DNA from: Amycolatopsis arida
GTDB lineage: Bacteria; Actinomycetota; Actinomycetes; Mycobacteriales; Pseudonocardiaceae
Direction of reading: 5' to 3'
Assembly: GCF_900115565.1 (NCBI RefSeq)
Contig: NZ_FOWW01000002.1
Span: 235,160-299,159, forward strand
DNA: 64,000 nucleotides
Shown here: piece after piece, positions 45,743 through 54,185 of the stretch
Layout: the number at the start of each line of letters is the position of its first letter
Numbering within the stretch: position 1 is the stretch's first letter
Translations under genes and position numbers: made by a program
The notes under the pieces: generated by a model
Seen by the model: the letters and a program-made list of their open reading frames with translations, nothing else
What the model was told of the DNA's origin: nothing
Database searches by the model: none

Positions 45743-45817
45743 CCACATCGTCACACCGTGCTCACAGCCCGTTGCGCTACCGTGGACGAGTCGTGGCAGG
45801 ACGGTAGGGGGTTCACG

Positions 45818-46585
45818 TTGGCGGCGTCGTTCAGCGCGCACCTGGCGGAGATGGACATCCTCATCGAGGATCTTGGCCTCCCCCGCTTCGTCTTCCCCTA
45901 CGAGATCCCCTACGCGAGTTCCACGTTCCCGGAACGCGCCGAGCAGCGGCAACGCACGTGGAAGCGGCTCAGGGAGAGCGGGCTCGCGGACGCGGAGGCC
46001 CTCCACGACGAGGACCTGCTCACGGCGTGGGCCGATCCGGAGATGCTGCTGACCCAGCTCGCCTCGGTGCTGGACACCGGGGCGCGGTACCTCTACCGAG
46101 GCGGCTGGCGAAACGACCTCGGGTTCATGTCGAGGCAGGAAGGGGAGACCCTGATCATCGAGCGGCTGCGGCCGGAGCAGGTGGTGGCGGCCATGGTGGG
46201 CTTCCTGCCCGACTGGCCCGCCCTGCGGGTCCGACCGGTGACCACGACCACGGCACCGCCCTCGCGGCGGCCGGACGACGAGGCCGAGCCGCTACCGGTG
46301 ACCGAGGAACCGGCCGATGTCCGAGGCGCCGAACACTTCCTCACCGCCCCGGTCCTGCGCTACGGGATGATGGCCTGTACCGCTCGCGAGCCGGGCACCG
46401 GCCTGCGCCGCGCCACCGAGCACGCACTGGGCGCCATGACCTGGATCGACACCTCCGACGGGCGGTTCTTCATCATCACCGAGGACCTCCCCGACGGAAG
46501 CCAGCGGCGCAGCTACGTGCCCGCGGACAACACCAGGCTGGCCCAGTGGCTGCGGGAACGGTTCAACGCGGTGCTGGCATCATGA
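45818..46585 (+). CDS. EspG-family ESX secretion chaperone
   Basis: Cytosolic chaperone of the EspG family, which binds PPE-type substrates before type VII export. 255 residues, starting LAASFSAHLAEMDILIEDLGLPRFVFPYEI, with the mixed alpha/beta central part (GARYLYRGGWRNDLGFMSRQEG, PEQVVAAMVGFLPDWP) and a C-terminal sheet (RFFIITEDLPDGSQRRSYVPAD). I chose TTG 45818: AGGGGG lies seven bases upstream, and the N-terminus then matches the family. GTG 45758 is the alternative. It begins the module with a DUF3558 lipoprotein and a PPE-like protein, its likely client. Confidence 0.8.
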   Translation: MAASFSAHLAEMDILIEDLGLPRFVFPYEIPYASSTFPERAEQRQRTWKRLRESGLADAEALHDEDLLTAWADPEMLLTQLASVLDTGARYLYRGGWRNDLGFMSRQEGETLIIERLRPEQVVAAMVGFLPDWPALRVRPVTTTTAPPSRRPDDEAEPLPVTEEPADVRGAEHFLTAPVLRYGMMACTAREPGTGLRRATEHALGAMTWIDTSDGRFFIITEDLPDGSQRRSYVPADNTRLAQWLRERFNAVLAS

Positions 46586-46675
46586 GCAGCCGGAAACCCG
46601 GGACAGGGTGTCGCGTCATTGATACCGTGGGTGCGCGGCCGGTGACCGCGCCAAGGATGTCCAGGAGGTGCAGGG

Positions 46676-47125
46676 GTGGGCGCTGACGGAGACTCTGGGA
46701 ACTCGTTCCTGCAGAACGTGCTCGCCGAGGGACTCGAGCCCGACAAGGTCAACAACTTCGCCGACGGCGCGAAGAACATCCTCGCCCAAGCCAAGGCTGG
46801 AAAGTGGGCCGTAAGCGAAGAAATGGGCGAAGCCTTATTCTCCGCCATCAAGACAGCCGAGGAGAAGGTAGCCTCAATTGATCCCAGGCTATGGAACCTC
46901 GTACAGACCCCAAAATTGGGGAATGACAAATACGCACAGCAAGTTTCTCAGCAAGTACTGCTGGCTTTGGATTCGGATGACCGGTCACTTGTCCCGACTT
47001 TCAGAACATTTCAGGAAGGCCTGGGCGACGTTCGTCACGCCATAGAAGCGGCAAAGAAGAACTACCAGATGGCTGACGAGGAATCTGCCCTACGACTTGG
47101 GCCACTGATGGACGGAAACCAGTGA
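46676..47125 (+). CDS. Helical ESX-module protein (PE/WXG-like position)
   Basis: 149-residue, mostly helical acidic protein with no recognised family. By position between EspG and the DUF3558/PPE-like genes it may be a PE- or WXG100-like partner; NYQMADEESALRL near its end resembles the YxxxD/E export signal (YQMAD) of type VII substrates. GTG 46676 has AGGAGG seven bases upstream, and its stop overlaps the next start (GTGA). From about 46780 its base composition drops sharply, and it uses a TTA leucine codon at 46835-46837, unlike its neighbours. Recent transfer is likely. Confidence 0.7.
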   Translation: MGADGDSGNSFLQNVLAEGLEPDKVNNFADGAKNILAQAKAGKWAVSEEMGEALFSAIKTAEEKVASIDPRLWNLVQTPKLGNDKYAQQVSQQVLLALDSDDRSLVPTFRTFQEGLGDVRHAIEAAKKNYQMADEESALRLGPLMDGNQ

Positions 47126-47646
47126 CCACAGCATCAAGGCGGCAAATCGCCGGCGTCGTGCTCACAGCTTGCACGGTGATCTCCGCGTGCTCTCCCACAG
47201 AGAACGGCAGCGCGGTTCCCATCCCCATCGAGCATAGTACAACGGCACCAGGCAATGATGTCTTCGCCGGACTGAACGCCTGCCGGGTGATAGACGACCT
47301 ACTTGATGACCAGGGCTTCAACCCGGGAGAAAACAAGACCGCTCGCAACGAATGCGTGGCAAGCAAGCTTGAGTACGGAGGAATTGGTCTCGCGCTCGAC
47401 AGTACTCAAGGAATTGCCGAGCTGGCCAAAAGAAGCCCGGATGCCGTTGAGCTGAAAATCAACGGCCGAAAGGCCTTGCAAACTCCTACGAACATCGGTA
47501 CAGGATGCGCCGTCGCCCTGGAAGTAGACCAACACGCCCGAGCGATGGTTACCGTATCTCCAGTGGGCAGCTCGGATCTGGACGCGTGCGCCGAGGCCCG
47601 TCGCTATGCCGAAGAGCTGGAGCCGAAGTTGCCCGAGGCTCGGTAG
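47122..47646 (+). CDS. DUF3558-family lipoprotein
   Basis: 174-residue secreted lipoprotein: a signal peptide (RRQIAGVVLTACTVISAC) with lipobox ISAC (C23 probably acylated), then a DUF3558 domain (FAGLNACRVIDDLLDDQGF, CVASKLEYGGIGLAL, GTGCAVALEVDQHARAMV, LDACAEARRYAEELEPKLP) with four conserved-looking cysteines. Such lipoproteins commonly accompany EspG/PPE modules in Pseudonocardiaceae. GTG 47122 overlaps the upstream stop. It shares the low-GC composition of the preceding gene. Confidence 0.82.
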   Translation: MTTASRRQIAGVVLTACTVISACSPTENGSAVPIPIEHSTTAPGNDVFAGLNACRVIDDLLDDQGFNPGENKTARNECVASKLEYGGIGLALDSTQGIAELAKRSPDAVELKINGRKALQTPTNIGTGCAVALEVDQHARAMVTVSPVGSSDLDACAEARRYAEELEPKLPEAR

Positions 47647-47658
47647 GGAGAAGACGCC

Positions 47659-49092
47659 GTGGGTGAAGAGCAGAACTACGTGCCTCGGAAGTACGAGGCT
47701 CAGGTCTTCAACGAGACGGCCGGGAGCCCTCTCGGGCAGTTCTCCGTGTTCGATCCCGAACGGGTCGCCGGGCAGTACGCCCAGGCCGAGCGCGACCGGC
47801 TGATGGCGGGCCAGGAGTTCCGGCCCGGCGCGGAACCCCCGGTCATCGACTACCGGAGCAGGCCGCACGAGGAGCTGTACCGGTACGTGCACGACGGGGT
47901 GGACCCGGGCGCCGTCGACGAGCAGGGCATGATCGCCAACGACCTCGGGAACGCACAGAAGGAACTCGCCGAGGGGTTCCGGCAAGCCGCCGCCAAGGAG
48001 GAAGCCGCCTGGCAGGGTGAGGGTGCCGAGGCCGCCTTCACCTTCTTCAAACAGCTGGCGGACTGGTCGGACAGCGCGGGCGACGCGACACATCTGGCGG
48101 CCAACCGGCTCTCCCAGCAGTCGGCGGCCGTGGTCGTGGCGAAGAACAACATGCCCGAACCGTCCGGCCGCAGCGTCGAAGCCACGATGAACCAGGCCAA
48201 CGAAGCCTTCACCAACGGCGACGTCTACGCGGGGGCCGTACTGCTGCAGACCGCGGAGACGGAGGCCCGCAAGCAACAAGAAGCCCACGAGCACGCCGCC
48301 GCGGTACTCACGGCCAGGGACCAAGCCTTCTACAGCACCGCGTCCACGCAGCCGACCTTCGCGCCGCCGCCCAGCCTCGACGGCTCGACGGCCACCGTGC
48401 CGAGCGGCGATATGGGGACCCGGGCGGCTGGTTTCAGCGGCGGTCCTTCCATCCCGGTCGGCGGCGCTCCCGGTACGCCCGTGCCCACCGGAGGTACGCC
48501 CGCGCCAGGCACCAGCAGCGGGGCCGGGCCCGTGCACGCGGGTGGCCCGCCGGTGGGTAACCCGCCGGGCGGGGGTGGGGTGCCGCGGGTGCCGGCGGCC
48601 AACCTCGGTGCTTTGGGTGCCATGCCCCCGGGCGGTAGCAACCTGGGGCGGCTCGGCTCCGAGACCACGCGCGGCACGCCCAACCGGGGCAGCTTCGCCA
48701 ACCGCGCTGGGAAGTTCGTCTCCGGCTCGGCCGGTGGGCGGGGTGGCGCGGGCGGCCGCGTCGCGGGAGGCGGCGCCGGCGGCAAGGGAACTCCGATCGG
48801 ACGCGGACCCGGCGGCCCGCCACTCGCCGGTGGCAAGGGCTCCGGGCTGGGCGAACCCGGCCGCGGCCCGAACGAGATCGCCCGCGGCGCGCAGGCCGCC
48901 GCCGGCTCCAAGTCGACCGGCCCGATGGGCGCCGGCGGTCCCGCCGCCGGCCGTGGCAACAAGGACGAGGACAAGGACCACAAGCGCGCCGAGTACCTGC
49001 AGGAGGAGAACCCCAACGAGTACTTCGGCACCGACGGCCTCGGCAAGACCACCCCACCCGTCATCGGCGAGACGAAACCGCGCCGGGACTGA
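47659..49092 (+). CDS. PPE-like ESX substrate with Gly/Pro-rich C-terminal region
   Basis: 477 residues. The helical N-terminal half (about 60-240) is WXG/PPE-like: IANDLGNAQKELAEGFRQAA, then the turn AAWQGEGAEAAFTFF near residue 117 and a second long helix pair. From about residue 250 it is a Gly/Pro/Ala-rich tail, ending in a charged segment (KDEDKDHKRAEYLQEENPNEYFG) shared by many Pseudonocardiaceae PPE-like proteins. Likely exported by a type VII system with help from the EspG encoded upstream. GTG 47659 has AGGGAG upstream. GC content returns to the high genome average within this gene. Confidence 0.78.
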   Translation: MGEEQNYVPRKYEAQVFNETAGSPLGQFSVFDPERVAGQYAQAERDRLMAGQEFRPGAEPPVIDYRSRPHEELYRYVHDGVDPGAVDEQGMIANDLGNAQKELAEGFRQAAAKEEAAWQGEGAEAAFTFFKQLADWSDSAGDATHLAANRLSQQSAAVVVAKNNMPEPSGRSVEATMNQANEAFTNGDVYAGAVLLQTAETEARKQQEAHEHAAAVLTARDQAFYSTASTQPTFAPPPSLDGSTATVPSGDMGTRAAGFSGGPSIPVGGAPGTPVPTGGTPAPGTSSGAGPVHAGGPPVGNPPGGGGVPRVPAANLGALGAMPPGGSNLGRLGSETTRGTPNRGSFANRAGKFVSGSAGGRGGAGGRVAGGGAGGKGTPIGRGPGGPPLAGGKGSGLGEPGRGPNEIARGAQAAAGSKSTGPMGAGGPAAGRGNKDEDKDHKRAEYLQEENPNEYFGTDGLGKTTPPVIGETKPRRD

Positions 49093-49110
49093 CCGCGGGA
49101 TACCGCCGGC

Positions 49111-49296
49111 ATGAGCGCACCACCGCACGGCCTGCCCCGCTACCGCCTGCTCACCGGCCCCGACGACGAGACGTTCTGCCGCCGGGTCAGCGAAGCCCTC
49201 GACCTCGGCTACCGGCTGCACGGCTCGCCGGCGCTCACCAGCACCGGCGACCGGGTCGTCGCCGCCCAGGCCGTGGTCTGGCCCGACCAGGACTAG
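49111..49296 (+). CDS. DUF1737 domain protein
   Basis: 61-residue protein that is essentially one DUF1737 domain: PRYRLLTGPDDETFCRRVSEALDLGYRLHGSPALTSTGDRVVAAQAVVW. Function unknown; such proteins are small, soluble and widespread. ATG 49111 lies 18 bases after the PPE-like stop and may be in that transcript. Confidence 0.85.
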   Translation: MSAPPHGLPRYRLLTGPDDETFCRRVSEALDLGYRLHGSPALTSTGDRVVAAQAVVWPDQD

Positions 49297-49915
49297 CCAG
49301 CGGCACCGGTTCACGCGCCAGCGGGCCCCTCCGACAGACGCCAACCGCGGCGATCGACGAGACACGAGGCCGACACACCCGGCGGCGCAGCCGCGGCGCG
49401 GTCAGCGCCAAACCCCGGGGCGAGCGCATGCTCGACCAGGCGGGAAAGCAGGAGCCACGAACCGAGCAGCCGGCAGGCACGCACGTCACATCCTCGCGCG
49501 CACCTGCCGGTCCACGTCCCTTCGCTCGGTGAGAGACCGACGAGCCGCCAGCGACGCTCAGCCGCGGCAACACCTCCCCCGGCCCAGCCGCCACAGCATC
49601 CATCACCGCAGGTGCACGCCCCCGCGGCAGCACGATCCGGCGACAACGCCCATCAGATTCGTCGCTCCCGGCGCCTCCGGTAGCAGGAGAACCGAAGGTC
49701 GCGGCGAACGGCGAACCACCATGGCAGGAACGCCGCGAAGCCGTCGGGCTGGCTCCGCTCGGCTGCGCCGGAGGCCGGGCACCCCTCCGCTCTCGAGGCC
49801 GAGGAGTCCCGCCCGTACGGCGCGACGGCAGGGCCGCCGGCCCCGGGGAGACCGGGGTCGACGGCCCTGCGGTTCAGCTCAGCCGAGCCGGTGGCGAGTG
49901 GAGCCACCCGCCGGG
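49297..49915. other. Intergenic region with two hairpins, no gene supported
   Basis: 619 bases between the DUF1737 gene and the convergent protease. CCGGCAGG (49470-49477) pairs with CCTGCCGG (49503-49510). A second hairpin at 49829-49869 is a better terminator. Short open frames here have no ribosome binding site or domain. Confidence 0.6.
49829..49869. terminator. Hairpin terminator of the S8 protease gene
   Basis: CAGGGCCG (49829-49836) pairs with CGGCCCTG (49862-49869), with an inner CCCCGG/CCGGGG stem. It lies 47 bases beyond the protease stop on the minus strand. Confidence 0.65.
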
Positions 49916-51496
49916 TCACGGGGTGAAGGTCCACGACTCCAGGTAGCCGACGTCGTACCGGTACACGTCCTGCACCCGCAGGTTCCACGTCCCGTTCGCC
50001 TGCTCACCGGAGACGTCCACCGTGTACGTCGCGTCGACGTTGTCCGCCGAGTCGTTGCTCGCGTTCTTCAACCGGTAGCTGCTGCCGTCCGGCGCGACCA
50101 GGTCGATCACCAGGTCACCGCGGTAGCTGTGCTTGATGTGCACCTCCACCTTCGCGCTCGCCGCCGCCGCGCGGTTGCAGTTGCCCACCGTCACCGGGCT
50201 GGTCACCGCCGACCCGGCGTCCGGAATGTCCACCCGCGAGTTGTTCGTCACCGACGCGCACGCACCCGGGTCCGGGTCCGGCGGCGTGCTCCCGCCCCCG
50301 GTGTACAGCAGCACGTTCGGCGACCCCGAACCGGCGTTGCCGACCTTGTTCTTCGTCCCGTTGTTCACCAGCGCGTCGCGTACCCGCTGCGGCGACGCCG
50401 ACGGGTTCGCCGCGAGGTGCAGTGCCGCGGCACCGGCCACGTGCGGCGTGGCCATCGACGTACCACTGATCGTCCTGGTCGCGGTGTTCCCACCGATCCA
50501 CGCCGATGTGATGCTCGACCCCGGCGCGAAGATGTCCAGGCAGGGCCCGATGTTGGAGAAGCTCGACCGCGAGTCGGAGCTGGTGGTCGAGCCGACGGTG
50601 ATGGCCTCCTGGGTCCGGGCCGGTGACACGTTGCAGGCGTTGGCGCCGTTGTCGTTGCCCGCCGCGAGCGCGTACGTCACGCCGGACGCGATCGAGCGCC
50701 GCACGGCGTCGTCGACCGAGGTGGACGCGCCACCGCCCAGGCTCATGTTCGCCACGGCCGGCTTCACCGCGTTGCGGGTCACCCAGTCGATCCCGGCGAT
50801 CACGCCCGAGTAGCTGCCGGAGCCGCTGCAGTTCAGCACCCGCACGCCGTACAGCGTGACGCCCTTGGCCACGCCGTGCGCGGCGCCGCCGACCGTGCCG
50901 GCGACGTGCGTGCCGTGCCCGTTGCAGTCGTTGGCCACGGAATCGTTGTCGATGAAGTCGTAGCCGTTTCTCGCCCTACCGCCGAAGTCGTTGTGCGACG
51001 TCATCACACCGGTGTCGATGATGTAGGCACTCACGTTCGAGGCCGTGGTGGCGTAGCCGTACTTCCTGTCCAGCGGCAGGTCCCGCTGATCCACCCGGTC
51101 CAACCCCCAGGACGGCGGGTTGAGCTGGTCAGCGCTCAGCCGCACCACCCGGTCCTGCTCCACGTAGGCCACGGCCGGGTCGGCCGCCGCCCGCCTGGCC
51201 TGCCGCTCACTCATCGTCGCGGAGAACCCGCGCAGCGCGCTCGCGTAGGTCCGCTGCACCGTGCCGCCGTGCCGCTGGGCCACCGTCCGCGCGACGCCGG
51301 TCACCGACTGCGCCGACATCTCGTCCTTGAGCACGACGATGTAGCTGTCCTTGATCGCGTCGGCGGCGCCGGCGCCCAGGATCGCACCTTCCTGCGCCTG
51401 CGCGACGTTGCCGCCCAGCACGGTCAGCGCGGCGACCGCCGCGCCCACACCGAGACCGGCGAGTCTCATCCGTTTGCCGTTCACATTGTCCCGCAC
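49916..51496 (-). CDS. Secreted subtilisin-like serine protease with proprotein-convertase P domain
   Basis: 526 residues: signal peptide (RLAGLGVGAAVAALTVLGGNVAQA), I9 inhibitor propeptide (SYIVVLKDEMSAQSVTGVA to AYVEQD), then a peptidase S8 domain with the triad D161 (IIDTGV), H194 (GHGTHVAG) and S347 (GTSMATPH). This is the proteinase K/aqualysin subfamily. After a short Pro-rich linker comes a C-terminal P domain (SYRGDLVIDLVAPDGSSYRL, NGTWNLRVQD, LESWTF). Secreted, self-activating endoprotease. GTG 51494-51496 has GGAGG nine bases upstream. Confidence 0.93.
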   Translation of the reverse strand: MRDNVNGKRMRLAGLGVGAAVAALTVLGGNVAQAQEGAILGAGAADAIKDSYIVVLKDEMSAQSVTGVARTVAQRHGGTVQRTYASALRGFSATMSERQARRAAADPAVAYVEQDRVVRLSADQLNPPSWGLDRVDQRDLPLDRKYGYATTASNVSAYIIDTGVMTSHNDFGGRARNGYDFIDNDSVANDCNGHGTHVAGTVGGAAHGVAKGVTLYGVRVLNCSGSGSYSGVIAGIDWVTRNAVKPAVANMSLGGGASTSVDDAVRRSIASGVTYALAAGNDNGANACNVSPARTQEAITVGSTTSSDSRSSFSNIGPCLDIFAPGSSITSAWIGGNTATRTISGTSMATPHVAGAAALHLAANPSASPQRVRDALVNNGTKNKVGNAGSGSPNVLLYTGGGSTPPDPDPGACASVTNNSRVDIPDAGSAVTSPVTVGNCNRAAAASAKVEVHIKHSYRGDLVIDLVAPDGSSYRLKNASNDSADNVDATYTVDVSGEQANGTWNLRVQDVYRYDVGYLESWTFTP

Positions 51497-51913
51497 GGGT
51501 TCATTCCTCCTAGGCAGGGTGAGTCCAACAGCCCATGTGCTCGAGCCGCCTGACCACTAGGGGTGGAAACGCGTCCTGACGAACGCTGCGCGACAGCGTA
51601 AGTCGGAAAATCCCCCGAAGGAAGACCTTGCAACTTCGCCGGAGACGCGGTAGGCCGCCGCCGTCACTCGCTGGACCGCATCAGTGCAGGTCACGAGCAC
51701 CCTTTTGCCGCGCGGGCGCTACCAGGGGTGGTTGTTACTGAGTCCATGCGGAGCAGTACGCAAAGAATTTCCACCCGATCGGACCACGACGAAAGTCGGT
51801 TTTTTTGCGGGCGGAACTTCCGACTTTCGCAGGTCGACAACGCCCCCGCGAGATGCCATCGCAACCAATTCTTGCCAGTCCGACCCCGGCGGAAACGAAC
51901 CCACTACAACAAT
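51497..51913. other. Intergenic region upstream of the protease gene
   Basis: 417 bases with somewhat lower GC. A perfect ten-base inverted repeat CGAAAGTCGG (51790-51799) with CCGACTTTCG (51820-51829) encloses a run of seven T. It may terminate the minus-strand importer operon that ends at 51914. No gene supported. Confidence 0.55.
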
Positions 51914-52807
51914 TCAGTAACTCGCCGCGAGCAACCCGTTCTCCCGGAGGAAATCCTCGGCGATGTCCAACGGGTTGCGCTTCAGCTCGGTGAACTCGAC
52001 GTTGAGCCGGGTGAGCTTCTCGGTGGTGAGCACGGCGGACAACTCGTCGAGCGCGCGCACCTCGCGCTCGCCCAGCGTCCCCCGAGCGGCCAGCGGCACG
52101 ATGTTCTGCGCCGGGAACATGTTCCGGTCGTCGACCAGCGGCACGAACCCGTTGCTCTCGATGGTCGCCGAGGTGCTGAACAGGTCGGCCACGTCGATCT
52201 CGCCGGAGCGCAGCGCCGCCACCGTCACCGGCCCGCCCGTGTCGGTCACCCGGATCTCCCGGAACCGGCAGCCGTACACCTGGTCGATCTTCTCCTTCCA
52301 CCGGTCGGCCCACTGCCCGGGGCCGCCGAACACCAGCTCGGGACACCGCGGCGCGAGCTCGGAGATGGTGGAGATGCCCTGCGCCGCCAGCTCCGGGCGG
52401 ATCACCAGGACGTCGGTGTCCTGCGCGGGCGCGGGCTCGAGCACCTGGAACCGCTCCGGCAGCACCCGCCGCAGCTCGGCGTACACCTCCTCGGGTGTGG
52501 TGGCCGTGGTGTCCGGATCGAAGTAGCGGAGCAGGTTCCCGCTGTACTCCGGCACCAGCGACAGCGACCTGTCCCGCAGCGCCTTCACCACCACCTCGCG
52601 GCCACCGACCGGCGGCCGTACGGTCACGTTCTCCGCGCCGGCGTGCCGCAGGGTCCCGGCGTAGATGTGCGCCAGCAGCAGCGACTCCCCCACGTCCGAG
52701 GACCCGATGACGATCTCCCCGCCGGACACCCCCTCGGCACCACCCTCCAGCGGGTTCGCGCACGCCGCCAGGAGCAGCAGTACCACGGCCACCACACCGA
52801 GCCTCAC
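51914..52807 (-). CDS. Glycine betaine/choline-type substrate-binding lipoprotein
   Basis: 297-residue lipoprotein of the OpuAC/ProX family: signal peptide and lipobox (VVAVVLLLLAACANP), then IVIGSSDVGESLLLAHIYAGTL, LSLVPEYSGNLLRYF, DTDVLVIRPELAAQGISTISEL and the C-terminal NPLDIAEDFLRENGLL. It captures compatible solutes (betaine, choline, carnitine or similar) outside the cell for the two permeases and ATPase encoded upstream. GTG 52805-52807 overlaps the permease stop (GTGA). Last gene of the four-gene operon. Confidence 0.9.
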   Translation of the reverse strand: MRLGVVAVVLLLLAACANPLEGGAEGVSGGEIVIGSSDVGESLLLAHIYAGTLRHAGAENVTVRPPVGGREVVVKALRDRSLSLVPEYSGNLLRYFDPDTTATTPEEVYAELRRVLPERFQVLEPAPAQDTDVLVIRPELAAQGISTISELAPRCPELVFGGPGQWADRWKEKIDQVYGCRFREIRVTDTGGPVTVAALRSGEIDVADLFSTSATIESNGFVPLVDDRNMFPAQNIVPLAARGTLGEREVRALDELSAVLTTEKLTRLNVEFTELKRNPLDIAEDFLRENGLLAASY

Positions 52808-53502
52808 GCCACACCTCCCGAGGCCGTCGGACGTTGGGCCGCCGTGGCGAGCCGCACGCCGCGCGGCACGGCGGCCCGTTGCAACCCGGCGAACACCAGG
52901 TCGAGCACGACGGCGAGCAGAGCGGTCAACACCGCCCCGGCCGCCACCTCGCCGTAGTCGAGGATCGCCAGCCCGTCGAGCACGTACCGGCCGAGCCCAC
53001 CCAGCCCGATGTACGCGGCCACCGCCGCGGTGGCCACCAGTTGCAGCGTCGCGTTGCGCACCCCGCCGAGCACCAGCGGCAGCGCGATCGGCACCTCGAC
53101 CTGCCAGAGCCGCTGCCGCCCGGTCATCCCCATCCCCTCGGCCGCGTCGACCACCCGGTCCTCGGTGGCCTGCACCCCGGCGTAGGTGCCGGCCAGCACG
53201 GACGGCACCGCCAGCACCACGAGCCCGACCAGCGCGGCGGCCTCGCTGTCGGTGAGCAGCAGGAACAGGAAGGTGACCAGGCCCAGCGTCGGCAACGCGC
53301 GGACGGAGTTGCCGAAACCCACCAGCACCAGGCCGCCGCGGCCGGTGTGCCCGACGAACAGCCCCACCGGCACCGCGATCAGCACCGCGATCACCAGCGC
53401 CGACAGCACGTACCCGAGGTGTTGCAGCACCCGCCACGGCACACCGTCGACGCCCTGCCAGTTCGCCGGGTCGGACAGCCACCCCCACAGATCCGCGATC
53501 AC
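52804..53502 (-). CDS. Betaine-type ABC importer permease 2
   Basis: 232-residue binding-protein-dependent permease with about five to six membrane helices and the EAA-type loop DAAEGMGMTGRQRLWQVEVPIALPLVLGGVRNA facing the ATPase. Helix VLSALVIAVLIAVPVGLFVG starts the core. GTG 53500-53502 has GGGAGG upstream and overlaps the stop of permease 1. Pairs with permease 1 to form the channel (OpuCB/OpuCD-like). Confidence 0.88.
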   Translation of the reverse strand: MIADLWGWLSDPANWQGVDGVPWRVLQHLGYVLSALVIAVLIAVPVGLFVGHTGRGGLVLVGFGNSVRALPTLGLVTFLFLLLTDSEAAALVGLVVLAVPSVLAGTYAGVQATEDRVVDAAEGMGMTGRQRLWQVEVPIALPLVLGGVRNATLQLVATAAVAAYIGLGGLGRYVLDGLAILDYGEVAAGAVLTALLAVVLDLVFAGLQRAAVPRGVRLATAAQRPTASGGVA

Positions 53503-54185
53503 GCCGCACCTCCCGTCACCGGCGCGGGCCGCTGCCACGGGGTCAGCAGCCGGCGCAGCAGCACCAGCAGGACGTCCATCACCAGCGCCAGCACGAGGGT
53601 GAGCACGATCCCGACGACGATCGGGGCGAAGTACTCGCGCTGGAAGCCGTCGGTGAACAGCACGCCCAGCCCGCCGATGCCGATCAGCGCGCCGACGCTG
53701 ACCAGGCTGATGTTGCTCACCGACGCCACCCGCACGCCGGCGGTGAGCACCGGCACGGCCAGCGGCAGCTCCACGCCGAGGAACCGGCGCGCCGGTCGGT
53801 ACCCCATCGCGGTGGCCGCCGCGACCACGGGCGACGGCACGGCGTCGAGCGCGTCGAGCACCGGGCGCACCAGCAACGCCGCGGTGTAGAGGGTCAGCGC
53901 CAGCACCACGTTGACGCTGTTCAGGATCTTCGTCCCGATGATGCCGGGGATCACCACGAACAGCGCCAGCGACGGGATCGTGTACAGCACGTTCGCGCCG
54001 ACCAGCAGCGCCTTGCGGGCCGGTCGGAACCGGATGCCCAGCCACCCGGCCGCGACCGCGGCGAGCACGCCGAGCAGCAACGGCAGCAGCGCCAGATACA
54101 GGTGCTCCAGCAGGGCGTCCCACAGCTGCGCCCGGTTGTTCGCGCTGCCGAGGTAGTCACCCAGCTCGTCGAGGACGCTACCCAT
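53499..54185 (-). CDS. Betaine-type ABC importer permease 1
   Basis: 228-residue integral membrane permease of the same family as its neighbour: HLYLALLPLLLGVLAAVAAGWLGI, the conserved NVLYTIPSLALFVVIPGIIGTK, and the EAA loop AATAMGYRPARRFLGVELPLAVPVLTAGVRVA. ATG 54183-54185 lies inside the end of the ATPase gene (eight-base overlap), so the operon is tightly coupled. Confidence 0.9.
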   Translation of the reverse strand: MGSVLDELGDYLGSANNRAQLWDALLEHLYLALLPLLLGVLAAVAAGWLGIRFRPARKALLVGANVLYTIPSLALFVVIPGIIGTKILNSVNVVLALTLYTAALLVRPVLDALDAVPSPVVAAATAMGYRPARRFLGVELPLAVPVLTAGVRVASVSNISLVSVGALIGIGGLGVLFTDGFQREYFAPIVVGIVLTLVLALVMDVLLVLLRRLLTPWQRPAPVTGGAA

